A stretch of 64,000 nucleotides of DNA from Amycolatopsis vancoresmycina (GTDB lineage: Bacteria > Actinomycetota > Actinomycetes > Mycobacteriales > Pseudonocardiaceae): contig NZ_JNYY01000016.1 of assembly GCF_000716785.1 (NCBI RefSeq), positions 248,001-312,000 of the forward strand, given 5' to 3'. The translations under genes were made by a program, and so were the position numbers. The notes under the pieces were generated by a model that was not told where the DNA came from, did no database searches, and worked only from the letters and a program-made list of their open reading frames with translations. Numbering within the stretch: the first letter of the stretch is position 1; each line of letters opens with the position of its first letter. Below are positions 49,704-59,106 of the stretch, piece after piece.

Positions 49704-51650
49704 ATGGACATCCTGCTGGGCCTGCTGACCCTCCCCCTGTACGTGCTCCTGCTGTGGCCGCTGGTGGCCGCGTCGCGGCGGGTGCTCGGCGTCCGGATCG
49801 GCGCCGTCCGCGCCCTGTGCGCCGCCGCGTTCGGCTGGCTCGTCGCGGGCGGTATCGGGCAGGCGTTCCCGGTTTCCCTGCTGCACCACGGCGGCGCGGC
49901 GCTGGGCCTGCTGATTCCGTTGGCGGGCAGCGCTTTCCTCGCGACGCTGATCTTCCTGTTCGTCGCCGAGCTGGCCCTGCCGCACGGCATCGGGCTCGGC
50001 CGGCTGCGGGGCCGGCTCTCCCGCACCCGCCGGTACGCGCAGATCAGCCGGATCGCGGTCAAGCACGGCCTCGGCCGCTACCTGACCGGCCGGCGCGAAC
50101 CCGGCCTCGCGCCGGGACGGCACGCCAAGCTCGCGCGGTCATTGCGCCGGGCCCTCGAGGAGGGCGGCGTGACGTTCGTGAAGCTCGGCCAGCTGCTCTC
50201 CACCCGCGCGGACCTGCTGCCCCCGGTGTTCGTCGACGAGCTCGGCCGGCTGCAGGACCAGGTCGCACCCGCCCGGGCCGAGGCCGTGTGGGCCGTCCTG
50301 ACCGACGAACTCGGCGGCTCCCCCGACGACGTCTTCGCCGAGTTCGACCCGGAACCCCTGGCCGCCGCGTCGGTCGCGCAGGTCTACCGCGCCAAGCTGC
50401 GCAGCGGCGAGGACGTCGTCGTCAAGGTCCAGCGGCCGGGCGTGCGCGAGCAGGCGGACCGCGACATCGCCATCCTCCGGCGGGTGGCCGCGGCGCTCGA
50501 GGACCGCGCGGACTGGGCGCGTTCGCTCGGCGTCGCCGAGCTGGCCGACGGGTTCGCCGCGGCGCTGGCCGAGGAGCTCGACTTCACCATCGAAGCCCGC
50601 AACCTCACCGCGATCGCCGCCGCGGGCCGCCAGGACATCGCCCTCCCGAAGGTCCACAAAGGACTTTCGACCGAGCGCGTGCTGGTGATGTCCCGCCTGC
50701 ACGGCCGACCGCTCGCCACGGCGAAAGACACCCTGCCGGCCGCCGAGCGCACCCGCCTGGCGCGCTCGCTCCTGCGCTGCCTGCTCGACCAGGTGCTGAT
50801 CGGCGGCGTCTTCCACGCCGACCCGCACCCGGGCAACCTCATGCTGCTGGCCGACGGGCGGCTGGGCCTGCTCGACTTCGGCTCGGTCGGCCGGCTCGAC
50901 ACCGGCCTGCGCGGCGGCCTGCAGAACCTGGTGCTCGCCCTGGACCGCGGTGACCCGGCGGGCCTGCGCGACGGGCTCCTCGAAATCGTCGACCGCACCG
51001 GCGAGATCGACGAACAGCGCCTCGAACGCGCCCTCGGCGCCCTGGTCGCCCGGCACTTCGGCCCCGGCCGCACCCCGGACCTCGACCTGTTCACCGGCCT
51101 GTTCCGGGTGGTCGCGGACTTCCGGCTGAGCGTGCCGCCGCCGGTGGCCGCGGTGTTCCGCGCCCTGGCCACGGTGGAGGGCACCCTCGCCGCGCTGGAC
51201 CCCGGCTTCGACGTCGTCGCCCAGGCCCGCGCGTTCGCCGCCGAGCAGGTCGGCGCCGGGCTACGGCCGGGCCCGCTGGGCCGCACGGCGATCGGCGAGC
51301 TGACGGCACTGCTGCCGGTGCTGCGCCGCATCCCCCGCCGCCTCGACCGGATCGGCGCGGCACTGGAAGAGGGCCGACTGTCGGTGAACGTCCGCCTGTT
51401 CTCCGACGAGCGCGACCGCGAGGTCGTCACCGGCCTGGTCCACGAGGTCCTGCTGGCGTGCACCGGCGCGGCAACCGGCCTGATGGCGGTCCTGCTGCTG
51501 ACCGGCTCGGGCGGTCCGCGCATCGCCGCGGATCTGACGCTGCACCAGGTGTTCGGTTACAACCTGCTGGTGATCAGCGCCCTGGTGGGCCTGCGGCTGC
51601 TCTTCGTCGTCTTCCGGCGGTCCGGACGAGCGTCACGACCAGTCCGATGA
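49704..51650 (+). CDS. ABC1/UbiB-type atypical kinase, membrane-anchored
   Basis: The 648-residue protein has three N-terminal hydrophobic segments (to about 95), an ABC1 kinase-like domain (about 145-480) and C-terminal membrane helices. Family hallmarks are the KxGQ motif in FVKLGQLLSTRADLLP, the Ala-rich loop AAASVAQVYRA in place of the Gly-rich loop, VVKVQRPGV, HADPHPGNLM and LLDFGSVG. UbiB/COQ8 proteins support isoprenoid quinone or lipid metabolism by ATPase activity; the role in actinobacteria is not settled. Its 3' end overlaps the convergent signal-peptidase-like gene by 77 bases. Confidence 0.9.
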   Translation: MDILLGLLTLPLYVLLLWPLVAASRRVLGVRIGAVRALCAAAFGWLVAGGIGQAFPVSLLHHGGAALGLLIPLAGSAFLATLIFLFVAELALPHGIGLGRLRGRLSRTRRYAQISRIAVKHGLGRYLTGRREPGLAPGRHAKLARSLRRALEEGGVTFVKLGQLLSTRADLLPPVFVDELGRLQDQVAPARAEAVWAVLTDELGGSPDDVFAEFDPEPLAAASVAQVYRAKLRSGEDVVVKVQRPGVREQADRDIAILRRVAAALEDRADWARSLGVAELADGFAAALAEELDFTIEARNLTAIAAAGRQDIALPKVHKGLSTERVLVMSRLHGRPLATAKDTLPAAERTRLARSLLRCLLDQVLIGGVFHADPHPGNLMLLADGRLGLLDFGSVGRLDTGLRGGLQNLVLALDRGDPAGLRDGLLEIVDRTGEIDEQRLERALGALVARHFGPGRTPDLDLFTGLFRVVADFRLSVPPPVAAVFRALATVEGTLAALDPGFDVVAQARAFAAEQVGAGLRPGPLGRTAIGELTALLPVLRRIPRRLDRIGAALEEGRLSVNVRLFSDERDREVVTGLVHEVLLACTGAATGLMAVLLLTGSGGPRIAADLTLHQVFGYNLLVISALVGLRLLFVVFRRSGRASRPVR

Positions 51651-52353
51651 GGCCGGCGAACAACAGGACCGCACCCCCGAGCAGCCACCAGCGCAGCGCG
51701 GGGTACAGGGTGTCTTCGAACGGCGCGCCCGGCAGGCCCGCGTCGGTGAAGGCGGTCGTGCGCGCCAGCGGCGCCGGGTGGGTGATCCGGCCGGTGCCGA
51801 CGACGAACCCGGTGACCGCGGAAACCGGGACGACACCGAGGAAACGCGAATCGCGGGCGCGGCCCCGCTCGTCCCCGAGCAGGAACACCTGGCCCTCGTG
51901 CAGGCGCACGAGGTACGGCGTGGTGGCGGCCGCGTCCTGCGCGTACTGGTCCTGGCTGAGGTAGTTCTCGGTGATCGGCTTGCCGTCGACCGTCAGCAGT
52001 CCGCCGGTGCAGCAGGCGACGACGTCCCCGCCGACCGCGACGACCCGGAAGACGCTGAGCCCGGCACTGTCCGGGTGGGCGAACGCCCCGCGGTCGAACA
52101 TGACCACGTCCCCGCGGTGGACCTCGTCACCCTCGCGGGCGCGCACGAGGGCCGAGCCGCCGGGTTTCAGCGTCGGGTTCATCGCCACGCCCGGAACCTG
52201 GTAGTCGCGGTAGGTGAAGAAGACGATCCCCACCTGGGCCACGGTGGCGCCGAGCCCGAGCACGGCAACGACGATCCACACCACCAGGGCGGGCGAAAGC
52301 AGGCGCGGCGCCGGCGGCCCGGGCGGCGCCGGGGGGAACGCGAGTTCGGTCAC
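51574..52353 (-). CDS. signal peptidase I-like protein lacking catalytic Ser and Lys
   Basis: The 259-residue protein has the S26 layout: an N-terminal membrane helix (about 20-47), box B at VPGVAMNPTL, box D at VFRVVAVGGD, box E at GDERGRARDSR and a C-terminal helix (about 224-245). The catalytic serine of box B (S-M-x-P-T) is Ala57 and the general-base lysine of box D (K-R-V) is Phe102. The protein should therefore not cleave signal peptides by the usual dyad. It may be a pseudo-peptidase that binds precursors or a partner. Both codons read clearly in the DNA (GCG and TTC). Confidence 0.85.
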   Translation of the reverse strand: MTELAFPPAPPGPPAPRLLSPALVVWIVVAVLGLGATVAQVGIVFFTYRDYQVPGVAMNPTLKPGGSALVRAREGDEVHRGDVVMFDRGAFAHPDSAGLSVFRVVAVGGDVVACCTGGLLTVDGKPITENYLSQDQYAQDAAATTPYLVRLHEGQVFLLGDERGRARDSRFLGVVPVSAVTGFVVGTGRITHPAPLARTTAFTDAGLPGAPFEDTLYPALRWWLLGGAVLLFAGLIGLVVTLVRTAGRRRRAAAGPPGR

Positions 52354-52382
52354 GCCGATCTATCGTCCGCTCACCTGCGGCG

Positions 52383-52715
52383 TTACCCCGTCCGCGGCGC
52401 GTACATGATGACCGCGACCCCCGCCAGGCACAGCAGCGCACCGAGCACGTCGTAGCGATCCGGCCGGTATCCGTCGGCGACCATCCCCCACCCCAGCGAA
52501 CCCGCCACGAACACTCCGCCGTACGCGGCGAGGATGCGGCCGAAGTGGGCGTCCGGCTGGAGGGTCGCCACGAAGCCGTACACCCCCAAAGCCACGACGC
52601 CCCCGCCGATCCACAGCAGGCCGCGGTTTTCGCGGACGCCCTGCCAGACCAGCCAGGCGCCGCCGATTTCGCAGACGGCCGCGGCCAGGAACAGGAGGAT
52701 CGACCGCAGGACCAC
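52383..52715 (-). CDS. UPF0060 (YnfA-like) membrane protein
   Basis: A 110-residue protein of four hydrophobic segments matching the YnfA/UPF0060 family, related to small multidrug-resistance transporters: an acidic residue in the first helix (AVCEIGGAWLVW) and GFVATLQPDAHFGRILAAYGG between helices 2 and 3 are characteristic. The function is not established. It is divergent from the DUF4184 gene, with 18 bases between starts. Confidence 0.9.
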   Translation of the reverse strand: MVLRSILLFLAAAVCEIGGAWLVWQGVRENRGLLWIGGGVVALGVYGFVATLQPDAHFGRILAAYGGVFVAGSLGWGMVADGYRPDRYDVLGALLCLAGVAVIMYAPRTG

Positions 52716-52733
52716 CCCGGGATACTAGCTTCC

Positions 52734-53528
52734 GTGCCGTTCACGCTGTGTCACCCGGCCGCCGTCCTCCCGCTGGCGAGGCGGCCGCTGGTCCCGTCGG
52801 CGCTCGTCGCCGGGTCGGTCGCGCCGGACGTCTTCTGGTTCGTCCCGCGGCTGCCGGGGGTCGGCCTGACCCGGACCCACGAGTTCGCGTCGGTCCTCTG
52901 GCTCGACCCGTTCCTCGCCCTGGTCCTGCTCGCCGTCTTCCACGTGCTGCTGAAGCGACCGCTCCTGACGCTGGTGCCGCGACCGCTCGCCGAACGGCTC
53001 CCCCGCCACTTCAGCTGGAAGCACCCGGGCTGGATCGCCTTGTCCCTGGCGATCGGGGCCGCCACGCACGTCGGCTGGGATGCGTTCACCCACGAGCACG
53101 ACGGGTTCGCGTTCCTGCGGATCCCGCTCGTCACCGGCGTCGACGTCGGCCGGCTGATCCAGCTGGTCAGCACGGTCGCCGGCGCCGCGGTGCTCGCCTG
53201 GTGGCTCGTGCGCTGGTACCGCGCGGCGCCGGTTCGCGCGGTACCGCCGGGCACCCGCCACCGCACGGCCGTCGTGGCGTTCCTGGGAGCCGGCGCGGTC
53301 ACCGGCGTCCTGGTGCAGCTGCTGCCGTTCCTCGCCCACCATGACCCGATGACCCGCGCGGGCGTGGCCGGGAACGCGACCTATCGTGCGGTCACCGGCG
53401 CCGGCAGCGGGTTCCTGGTCGCGCTCATCCTCTACGCGCTGACCTGGCACGCGCGGTACACGTCGTTATACACCAAGCGGGCCACCTCGGAAGGTGACCC
53501 GCTCGACGCGAAACCGCTCAGACGGTGA
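52734..53528 (+). CDS. DUF4184 family membrane protein
   Basis: The 264-residue protein begins PFTLCHPAAVLPL and continues with SALVAGSVAPDVFWF, the DUF4184 signature of histidine/aspartate-bearing loops, then HVGWDAFTHEHDGF. Four to six membrane segments follow. It resembles membrane-bound metal-dependent hydrolases of the YbcI type, so phosphatase or hydrolase activity is possible but unproven. GTG 52734 probably starts a leaderless mRNA. The last 11 bases overlap the convergent sufT. Confidence 0.8.
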   Translation: MPFTLCHPAAVLPLARRPLVPSALVAGSVAPDVFWFVPRLPGVGLTRTHEFASVLWLDPFLALVLLAVFHVLLKRPLLTLVPRPLAERLPRHFSWKHPGWIALSLAIGAATHVGWDAFTHEHDGFAFLRIPLVTGVDVGRLIQLVSTVAGAAVLAWWLVRWYRAAPVRAVPPGTRHRTAVVAFLGAGAVTGVLVQLLPFLAHHDPMTRAGVAGNATYRAVTGAGSGFLVALILYALTWHARYTSLYTKRATSEGDPLDAKPLRR

Positions 53529-53913
53529 AGCCGAGGGCGCGCAGCTGTTCGCGGCCGTCCTCGGTGATCTTCTCCGGGCCCCACGGCGGCATCCAGACCC
53601 AGTTGATCCGGAAGTCCTTGACCAGGCCGCCGCTGGTCAGCGCGGCGTTCGTCTGGTCCTCGATCACGTCGGTCAGCGGGCAGGCCGCCGACGTCAGCGT
53701 CATGTCGAGGGTGGCCGTGTTGTCCGGCTCGACGCGGATGTCGTAGACCAGGCCCAGGTCGACGACGTTGATCCCCAGCTCCGGGTCGACGACGTCGCGC
53801 ATGGCCTCTTCGACGTCCTCGATCTTGGCGAGGTCGAGGTCCTGCTTCGCGGTGGTCTCGGCGTCGAGGTCGGCGGCGGTGCGCCCCTCACGAGTGGCGG
53901 TTTCTTCAGTCAT
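53518..53913 (-). CDS. sufT: SufT/MIP18-type Fe-S assembly factor (DUF59)
   Basis: The 131-residue protein has the DUF59 core DVVDPELGINVVDLGLVYDI and TSAACPLTDVIEDQ with the conserved cysteine, preceded by a 35-residue acidic extension. SufT proteins help mature iron-sulfur proteins. It closes the suf operon; its ATG overlaps the sufU stop by four bases. Confidence 0.93.
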   Translation of the reverse strand: MTEETATREGRTAADLDAETTAKQDLDLAKIEDVEEAMRDVVDPELGINVVDLGLVYDIRVEPDNTATLDMTLTSAACPLTDVIEDQTNAALTSGGLVKDFRINWVWMPPWGPEKITEDGREQLRALGFTV

Positions 53914-54359
53914 GCCTTTTCAGCTCCACTGCTCGTCCGGGCGACGGCGTCCTTGAAAGCCATCCAGCCGAGGAGGGCGCACTTCACGCGGGCCGGGTAC
54001 TTGGCGACGCCCGCGAAGGCGACCCCGTCCTCCAGCACGTCCTCGTCCGGCTCGACCTTTCCCTTGCCCTGCATCAGTTCCACGAAGGCGTCCATGGTGG
54101 TGAACGCCTCCTCGACCGTGTGGCCGACGACGAGGTCCGTCATGACCGACGTCGACGCCTGGCTGATCGAGCAGCCCTGGCCGTCGTAGGAGACGTCGGC
54201 GACCTTCCCGTCGTCGAGCTTGACCCGCAGCGTCACCTCGTCGCCGCAGGTCGGGTTGACCTGGAACGACTCGGCGTCGAACGGGTCGCGCAGGCCGCGC
54301 CCGTGCGGGTTCTTGTAGTGGTCCAGGATGATCTCCTGGTACATGCTCTCGAGGTTCAC
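53910..54359 (-). CDS. sufU: SufU Fe-S cluster assembly/sulfurtransferase protein
   Basis: The 149-residue zinc-dependent protein has Cys38 with Asp40 (NPTCGD), Cys63 (GQGCSIS) and Cys127 (RVKCALLGW), the SufU ligand set. It accepts persulfide from SufS and passes it to the SufBCD scaffold. The GTG start overlaps the sufS stop by four bases. Confidence 0.95.
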   Translation of the reverse strand: MNLESMYQEIILDHYKNPHGRGLRDPFDAESFQVNPTCGDEVTLRVKLDDGKVADVSYDGQGCSISQASTSVMTDLVVGHTVEEAFTTMDAFVELMQGKGKVEPDEDVLEDGVAFAGVAKYPARVKCALLGWMAFKDAVARTSSGAEKA

Positions 54360-55645
54360 TGCGCCACCCCGAAGAACTTCTGCGCCTCGCGGATCCCGGC
54401 CACCAGGGCGTCCACTTCGGACAGATCGTTGTACAGGTAGAACGACGCGCGCACGGTCGCCGGGGCGTTGCACGCGCGGTGCAGCGGCCACGCGCAGTGG
54501 TGGCCGACGCGGACGGCGATGCCGAGGCTGTCGAGCACCTGGCCGGCGTCGTGCGGGTGCACGCCGTCGATCACGAACGACACGGTCGCGCCGCGGTCCT
54601 TCAGGTCCGTCGGCCCGATGATCCGGACGCCCGGGATCGCGCCGATGCCCTCGATGGCCGCCGCGGCGAGCTGGTGCTCGTGCGCGGCGATGCGGTCCAT
54701 GCCGATGGCCGAGAGGTAGTCGACGGCCGCGCCGAGGCCGATGGCCTGCGACGTCATCGGGACACCGGCCTCGAACCGCTGCGGCGGCGGCGCGAAGGTC
54801 GAGCCCTCCATCCGGACCATCTCGATCATCGACCCGCCGGTCAGGAACGGCGGCATCGCTTCCAGCAGCTCGGTACGTCCATAAAGGACGCCGATGCCGG
54901 ACGGGCCGAGCATCTTGTGGCCCGAGAACGCGGCGAAGTCCACGCCCAGCTCGTGGAAGTTCACCGGGAAGTGCGGCACCGACTGGCAGGCGTCCAGCAC
55001 GGTGAACGCGCCGACGGCCTTGGCCTTCTCGACCAGCAGCGAGACCGGGTTGACCGTACCGAGCACGTTCGACTGGTGCGCGAACGCGACCACCTTCGTG
55101 CGCGGCGTGATCAGATCGTCCACATCGGACAGATCGAGGCGGCCGTTCGGCGTCACCTTGAACCACTTCAGCGTCGCCCCGGTGCGCTGGCACAGCTGCT
55201 GCCACGGCACGAGGTTCGCGTGGTGCTCCATCTCGGTGACGACGATCTCGTCACCCGGCCCGACCACGAACCGCGCGGCCTCGGGACCGGCGGTGGCGGC
55301 GTTGCCGAACGAATAGGCGACCAGGTTGATGCCTTCGGTGGCGTTCTTGGTGAACACCAGCTCCTCGGCGTCGGCGCCGACAAACTCGGCGATCTTCGCC
55401 CGCGCGGACTCGTACGCGTCCGTCGCTTCTTCGGACAGCTGGTGCGCGCCGCGGTGGACGGCAGCGTTCGACGTGAAGACGTAGTCGCGCTCCGCGTCGA
55501 GCACCGCCGTCGGGCGTTGCGACGTCGCCCCGGAGTCCAGGTACACCAAGGGTTTCCCGTCGCGGACCGTGCGCGACAGGATGGGGAAGTCGGCCTTCAG
55601 GGCCGCCACGTCCAGTGGCAAAGAACCGGCCGAGGTGGTGGTCAT
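54356..55645 (-). CDS. sufS: cysteine desulfurase SufS
   Basis: The 429-residue PLP enzyme has the cofactor lysine Lys244 in FSGHKMLGPSG and the persulfide-forming Cys384 in RVGHHCAWPLH, the group II (SufS) arrangement. It releases sulfur from cysteine as alanine is formed. The protein starts at ATG 55645 and follows sufC after 37 bases. Confidence 0.96.
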   Translation of the reverse strand: MTTTSAGSLPLDVAALKADFPILSRTVRDGKPLVYLDSGATSQRPTAVLDAERDYVFTSNAAVHRGAHQLSEEATDAYESARAKIAEFVGADAEELVFTKNATEGINLVAYSFGNAATAGPEAARFVVGPGDEIVVTEMEHHANLVPWQQLCQRTGATLKWFKVTPNGRLDLSDVDDLITPRTKVVAFAHQSNVLGTVNPVSLLVEKAKAVGAFTVLDACQSVPHFPVNFHELGVDFAAFSGHKMLGPSGIGVLYGRTELLEAMPPFLTGGSMIEMVRMEGSTFAPPPQRFEAGVPMTSQAIGLGAAVDYLSAIGMDRIAAHEHQLAAAAIEGIGAIPGVRIIGPTDLKDRGATVSFVIDGVHPHDAGQVLDSLGIAVRVGHHCAWPLHRACNAPATVRASFYLYNDLSEVDALVAGIREAQKFFGVAQ

Positions 55646-55682
55646 CGGGCCGACTCCTCTCTTCTCGGTGTGGGGTGGAACG

Positions 55683-56453
55683 TCAGAGCGCGGCGGGCTC
55701 GGGCTTGCCCACGTACTTGACGTAGCCGTTCTCCTCCAGCTCGTCCGCCAGCTCCTTGCCGCCCGACTCGACGATCTTGCCGCCGGCGAAGACGTGCACG
55801 AAGTCCGGCGTGATGTGCCGCAGGATCCGGGTGTAGTGCGTGATCAGCATGACGCCGACCTCGCTGTTGGCCTTGTACTCGTTGACGCCCTCGGAGACGA
55901 TCCGCAGCGCGTCGACGTCGAGGCCGGAGTCGGTCTCGTCGAGGATGGCGAACTTCGGCTTGAGCAGCGCCAGCTGCAGGATCTCGTGGCGCTTCTTCTC
56001 GCCGCCGGAGAAGCCCTCGTTGACCGAGCGCTCGGCGAACTCCTGCGAGATCTCGAGCTTGCCCATCTCCTCCTTGACCTCCTTGACCCAGTGGCGCAGC
56101 TTGGGGGCCTCGCCACGGACCGCGGTGGCCGCGGTGCGGAGGAAGTTGGACATCGACACGCCCGGCACCTCGACCGGGTACTGCATGGCCAGGAACAGGC
56201 CGGCCCGCGCGCGCTCGTCGACGCTCATCTCGAGCACGTTCTCGCCGTCGAGCAGCACCTCACCCGAGGTGACCTCGTACTTCGGGTGGCCGGCGATGGC
56301 GTAGGACAGCGTGGACTTGCCCGAGCCGTTCGGGCCCATGATCGCGTGCGTCTCGCCCGACTTGATGGTCAGGTTGACGCCCTTGAGGATCTCCTTGGCG
56401 CCTTCCTCGGTGGTCACCGAGGCGTGCAGTTCCTTGATTTCCAGCGTTGCCAT
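55683..56453 (-). CDS. sufC: SufC Fe-S assembly ATPase
   Basis: The 256-residue ABC-type ATPase has Walker A MGPNGSGKST, the SufC-specific signature FSGGEKKRHE and Walker B FAILDETDSGLD. It drives conformational change of the SufB-SufD scaffold. The ATG at 56453 is chosen because the frame upstream is only the antisense extension into sufD. Confidence 0.96.
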   Translation of the reverse strand: MATLEIKELHASVTTEEGAKEILKGVNLTIKSGETHAIMGPNGSGKSTLSYAIAGHPKYEVTSGEVLLDGENVLEMSVDERARAGLFLAMQYPVEVPGVSMSNFLRTAATAVRGEAPKLRHWVKEVKEEMGKLEISQEFAERSVNEGFSGGEKKRHEILQLALLKPKFAILDETDSGLDVDALRIVSEGVNEYKANSEVGVMLITHYTRILRHITPDFVHVFAGGKIVESGGKELADELEENGYVKYVGKPEPAAL

Positions 56454-56482
56454 TCTTCGTTTTCCTAAGTCAGAGAGGGCGG

Positions 56483-57655
56483 TCAGGCGCCAACGGCTTC
56501 GAGTTCGGCTTCGATCGCCGCTTCGAGGCGCTCGCGCACCTCGGGGACGTCGATCTTGACCAGGATCTCGTGGAAGAACCCGCGCACGACCAGGCGCCGC
56601 GCGGCTTCTTCGGCGATCCCGCGCGACTGCAGGTAGAACAACTGCTCGTCGTCGAACCTTCCCGTCGCGCTCGCGTGGCCGGCGCCTTCGATCTCGCCGG
56701 TCTCGATCTCGAGGTTCGGCACCGAGTCCGCGCGCGCACCCGGCGTGAGCACCAGGTTGCGGTTGAGCTCGTAGGTGTCGGTGGCCTCGGCGGCCGCGCG
56801 GATCAGGACGTCGCCGATCCACACCGTGTGCGCGTCTTCGCCCTGCAGCGCGCCCTTGTACATCACGCGCGACTTGCAGTTCGGCACCGCGTGGTCGACG
56901 AAGAGGCGGTGCTCCTGGTGCTGGCCGGCGTCGGCGAAGTACACGCCGAGCATCTCGACGTCGCCACCGCGGTCCGCGAACGTCGCCGTCGGCGAGACGC
57001 GGACCAGGTCACCGCCCAGGGTGATGACGATGTGCTTGAGCGTGGCGTCGCGGCCGAGCTTGAGGTGCTGCTCGGAGACGTGCACCGCGTCGTCGGCCCA
57101 GTCCTGGATGCTGACGACGGTGAGCTTCGCGCCGTCCCCGACGACGAACTCGACGTTGTCGGCGTAGGTGCCGGAGCCGGCGTGGCTGATCACCACGGTG
57201 GCGTCGGCGAACTGCTCGAGCCGCACCTGCAGGTGGCCGTAGGCGACCTGGCCCGCGCCGGGGCCGGACACGTTCAGCTGCACCGGCAGCGCCGGCTTGG
57301 TCTCCTTCGGCACGGTGACCAGCGTCGCGCGCTCGAACGAGGAGTACGCCTGCGCGGCGATCCGGTCGCTCGGCACACCCGCGACGCCCAGCCGCGCGTC
57401 CCCGCGCTCGACGGACTCGACCTTGACCTCTTCAGAGGTCGCGAAGTCCACCTTCGCGGAGCCGGTGGCGACGGCGCTGCCGTCGTGGAGGCCGCGAAGG
57501 CGCTTCATCGGCGTGAAGCGCCAGTTCTCCTCACGGCCGCCCGGGACCTCGAAGGCCTCGACGTCGTAGGAGGTGAAGCGCTCCGCGCGGGAGGCGGCCG
57601 GGATGACCGCCCCCTCGCGGAGAGCCTCGGAAACGTTGTTCTCGGTAACCGACAT
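56483..57655 (-). CDS. sufD: SufD scaffold subunit
   Basis: The 390-residue protein has the beta-helix scaffold of the SufB/SufD family. The C-terminal helical part reads ASATGRFDDEQLFYLQSRG, ending RRLVVRGFFHEIL. It pairs with SufB to build the cluster; the conserved histidine in GHASATG (GxHxxxxG family position) is present. It starts two bases after the sufB stop. Confidence 0.95.
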   Translation of the reverse strand: MSVTENNVSEALREGAVIPAASRAERFTSYDVEAFEVPGGREENWRFTPMKRLRGLHDGSAVATGSAKVDFATSEEVKVESVERGDARLGVAGVPSDRIAAQAYSSFERATLVTVPKETKPALPVQLNVSGPGAGQVAYGHLQVRLEQFADATVVISHAGSGTYADNVEFVVGDGAKLTVVSIQDWADDAVHVSEQHLKLGRDATLKHIVITLGGDLVRVSPTATFADRGGDVEMLGVYFADAGQHQEHRLFVDHAVPNCKSRVMYKGALQGEDAHTVWIGDVLIRAAAEATDTYELNRNLVLTPGARADSVPNLEIETGEIEGAGHASATGRFDDEQLFYLQSRGIAEEAARRLVVRGFFHEILVKIDVPEVRERLEAAIEAELEAVGA

Positions 57656-57657
57656 GA

Positions 57658-59106
57658 CTAGCCGACGGACCCTTCCATCTGGAGCTCGATCAGGCGGTTC
57701 AGCTCGAGCGCGTACTCCATCGGCAGCTCACGGGCGATCGGCTCGACGAAGCCGCGCACGATCATCGCCATCGCCTCGGCCTCGTCGAGGCCGCGCGACA
57801 TCAGGTAGAACAGCTGGTCCTCGCTGACCTTGGACACCGTGGCCTCGTGGCCCATGGACACCTCGTCGTTGCGGATGTCCACGTACGGGTACGTGTCCGA
57901 GCGCGAGATCGTGTCCACCAGCAGCGCGTCGCAAACGACGCTGGAGCGCGAGTGGTGCGCGCGCTTCGCCACGCGGACCAGGCCGCGGTAGGAGGTGCGG
58001 CCGCCGCCGCGCGCCACCGACTTCGACACGATGGTCGAGGACGTGTGCGGCGCGAGGTGCTCCATCTTGGCGCCCGCGTCCTGGTGCTGGCCCTCGCCCG
58101 CGAACGCGACCGACAGGACCTCGCCCTTGGCGTGCTCGCCCATGAGGAACACCGACGGGTACTTCATCGTCACCTTGGAACCGATGTTGCCGTCGATCCA
58201 TTCCATGGTCGCGCCCTCTTCGCACTTGGCGCGCTTGGTGACCAGGTTGTAGACGTTGTTCGACCAGTTCTGGATGGTCGTGTAGCGGCAGCGGGCGCCC
58301 TTCTTGACGATGATCTCCACGACCGCCGAGTGCAGCGAGTCGGACTGGTAGATCGGCGCCGTGCAGCCCTCGACGTAGTGCACGTACGCACCTTCGTCGA
58401 CGATGATCAGGGTGCGCTCGAACTGGCCCATGTTCTCGGTGTTGATCCGGAAGTAGGCCTGCAGCGGGATCTCGACGTGCACGCCCTTCGGCACGTAGAT
58501 GAACGAGCCGCCGGACCACACCGCCGTGTTCAGCGCGGAGAACTTGTTGTCACCGGCCGGGATGACCGAGCCGAAGTACTCCTGGAACAGCTCGGGGTGC
58601 TCGCGCAGGCCCGAGTCGGTGTCCAGGAAGATCACGCCCTGCTCCTCCAGGTCCTCGCGGATCTGGTGGTAGACGACCTCGGACTCGTACTGCGCGGCGA
58701 CACCGGCGACGAGGCGCTGCTTCTCCGCCTCGGGGATGCCCAGCTTGTCGTACGTGTTCTTGATGTCCTCGGGCAGTTCCTCCCAGGAGGTGGCCTGCTT
58801 CTCCGTGGACCGCACGAAGTACTTGATGTTGTCGAAGTCGATCCCGGAGAGGTCGGCCCCCCAGTTGGGCATGGGCTTCTTCTCGAAGAGCTTGAGCGCC
58901 TTCAGTCGCGCTTCGCGCATCCACTCCGGCTCGGACTTCTTCGAGGAGATGTCGGTGACGACGTCCTCGTTCAGCCCGCGACGGGCGCTGGCGCCCGCCT
59001 CGTCGGAGTCCGCCCAGCCGAACGCGTACTTGCCAAGGGACTCGATGGTCTCTTCCTGGCTCAGTGGCGCGGTGGTGGGAGTGCGCTGCTCGGCAGCGGC
59101 AGTCAT
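57658..59106 (-). CDS. sufB: SufB scaffold subunit
   Basis: The 482-residue core scaffold includes VYHQIREDLEEQGVIFLD, PKGVHVEIPLQAYFRIN, EGCTAPIYQSDSLHSAVVE with its conserved cysteine, and the C-terminal SEDQLFYLMSRGL. No intein is present, unlike M. tuberculosis SufB. ATG 59106 has GGAGGG eight bases upstream and overlaps the sufR stop by four bases. Confidence 0.96.
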   Translation of the reverse strand: MTAAAEQRTPTTAPLSQEETIESLGKYAFGWADSDEAGASARRGLNEDVVTDISSKKSEPEWMREARLKALKLFEKKPMPNWGADLSGIDFDNIKYFVRSTEKQATSWEELPEDIKNTYDKLGIPEAEKQRLVAGVAAQYESEVVYHQIREDLEEQGVIFLDTDSGLREHPELFQEYFGSVIPAGDNKFSALNTAVWSGGSFIYVPKGVHVEIPLQAYFRINTENMGQFERTLIIVDEGAYVHYVEGCTAPIYQSDSLHSAVVEIIVKKGARCRYTTIQNWSNNVYNLVTKRAKCEEGATMEWIDGNIGSKVTMKYPSVFLMGEHAKGEVLSVAFAGEGQHQDAGAKMEHLAPHTSSTIVSKSVARGGGRTSYRGLVRVAKRAHHSRSSVVCDALLVDTISRSDTYPYVDIRNDEVSMGHEATVSKVSEDQLFYLMSRGLDEAEAMAMIVRGFVEPIARELPMEYALELNRLIELQMEGSVG

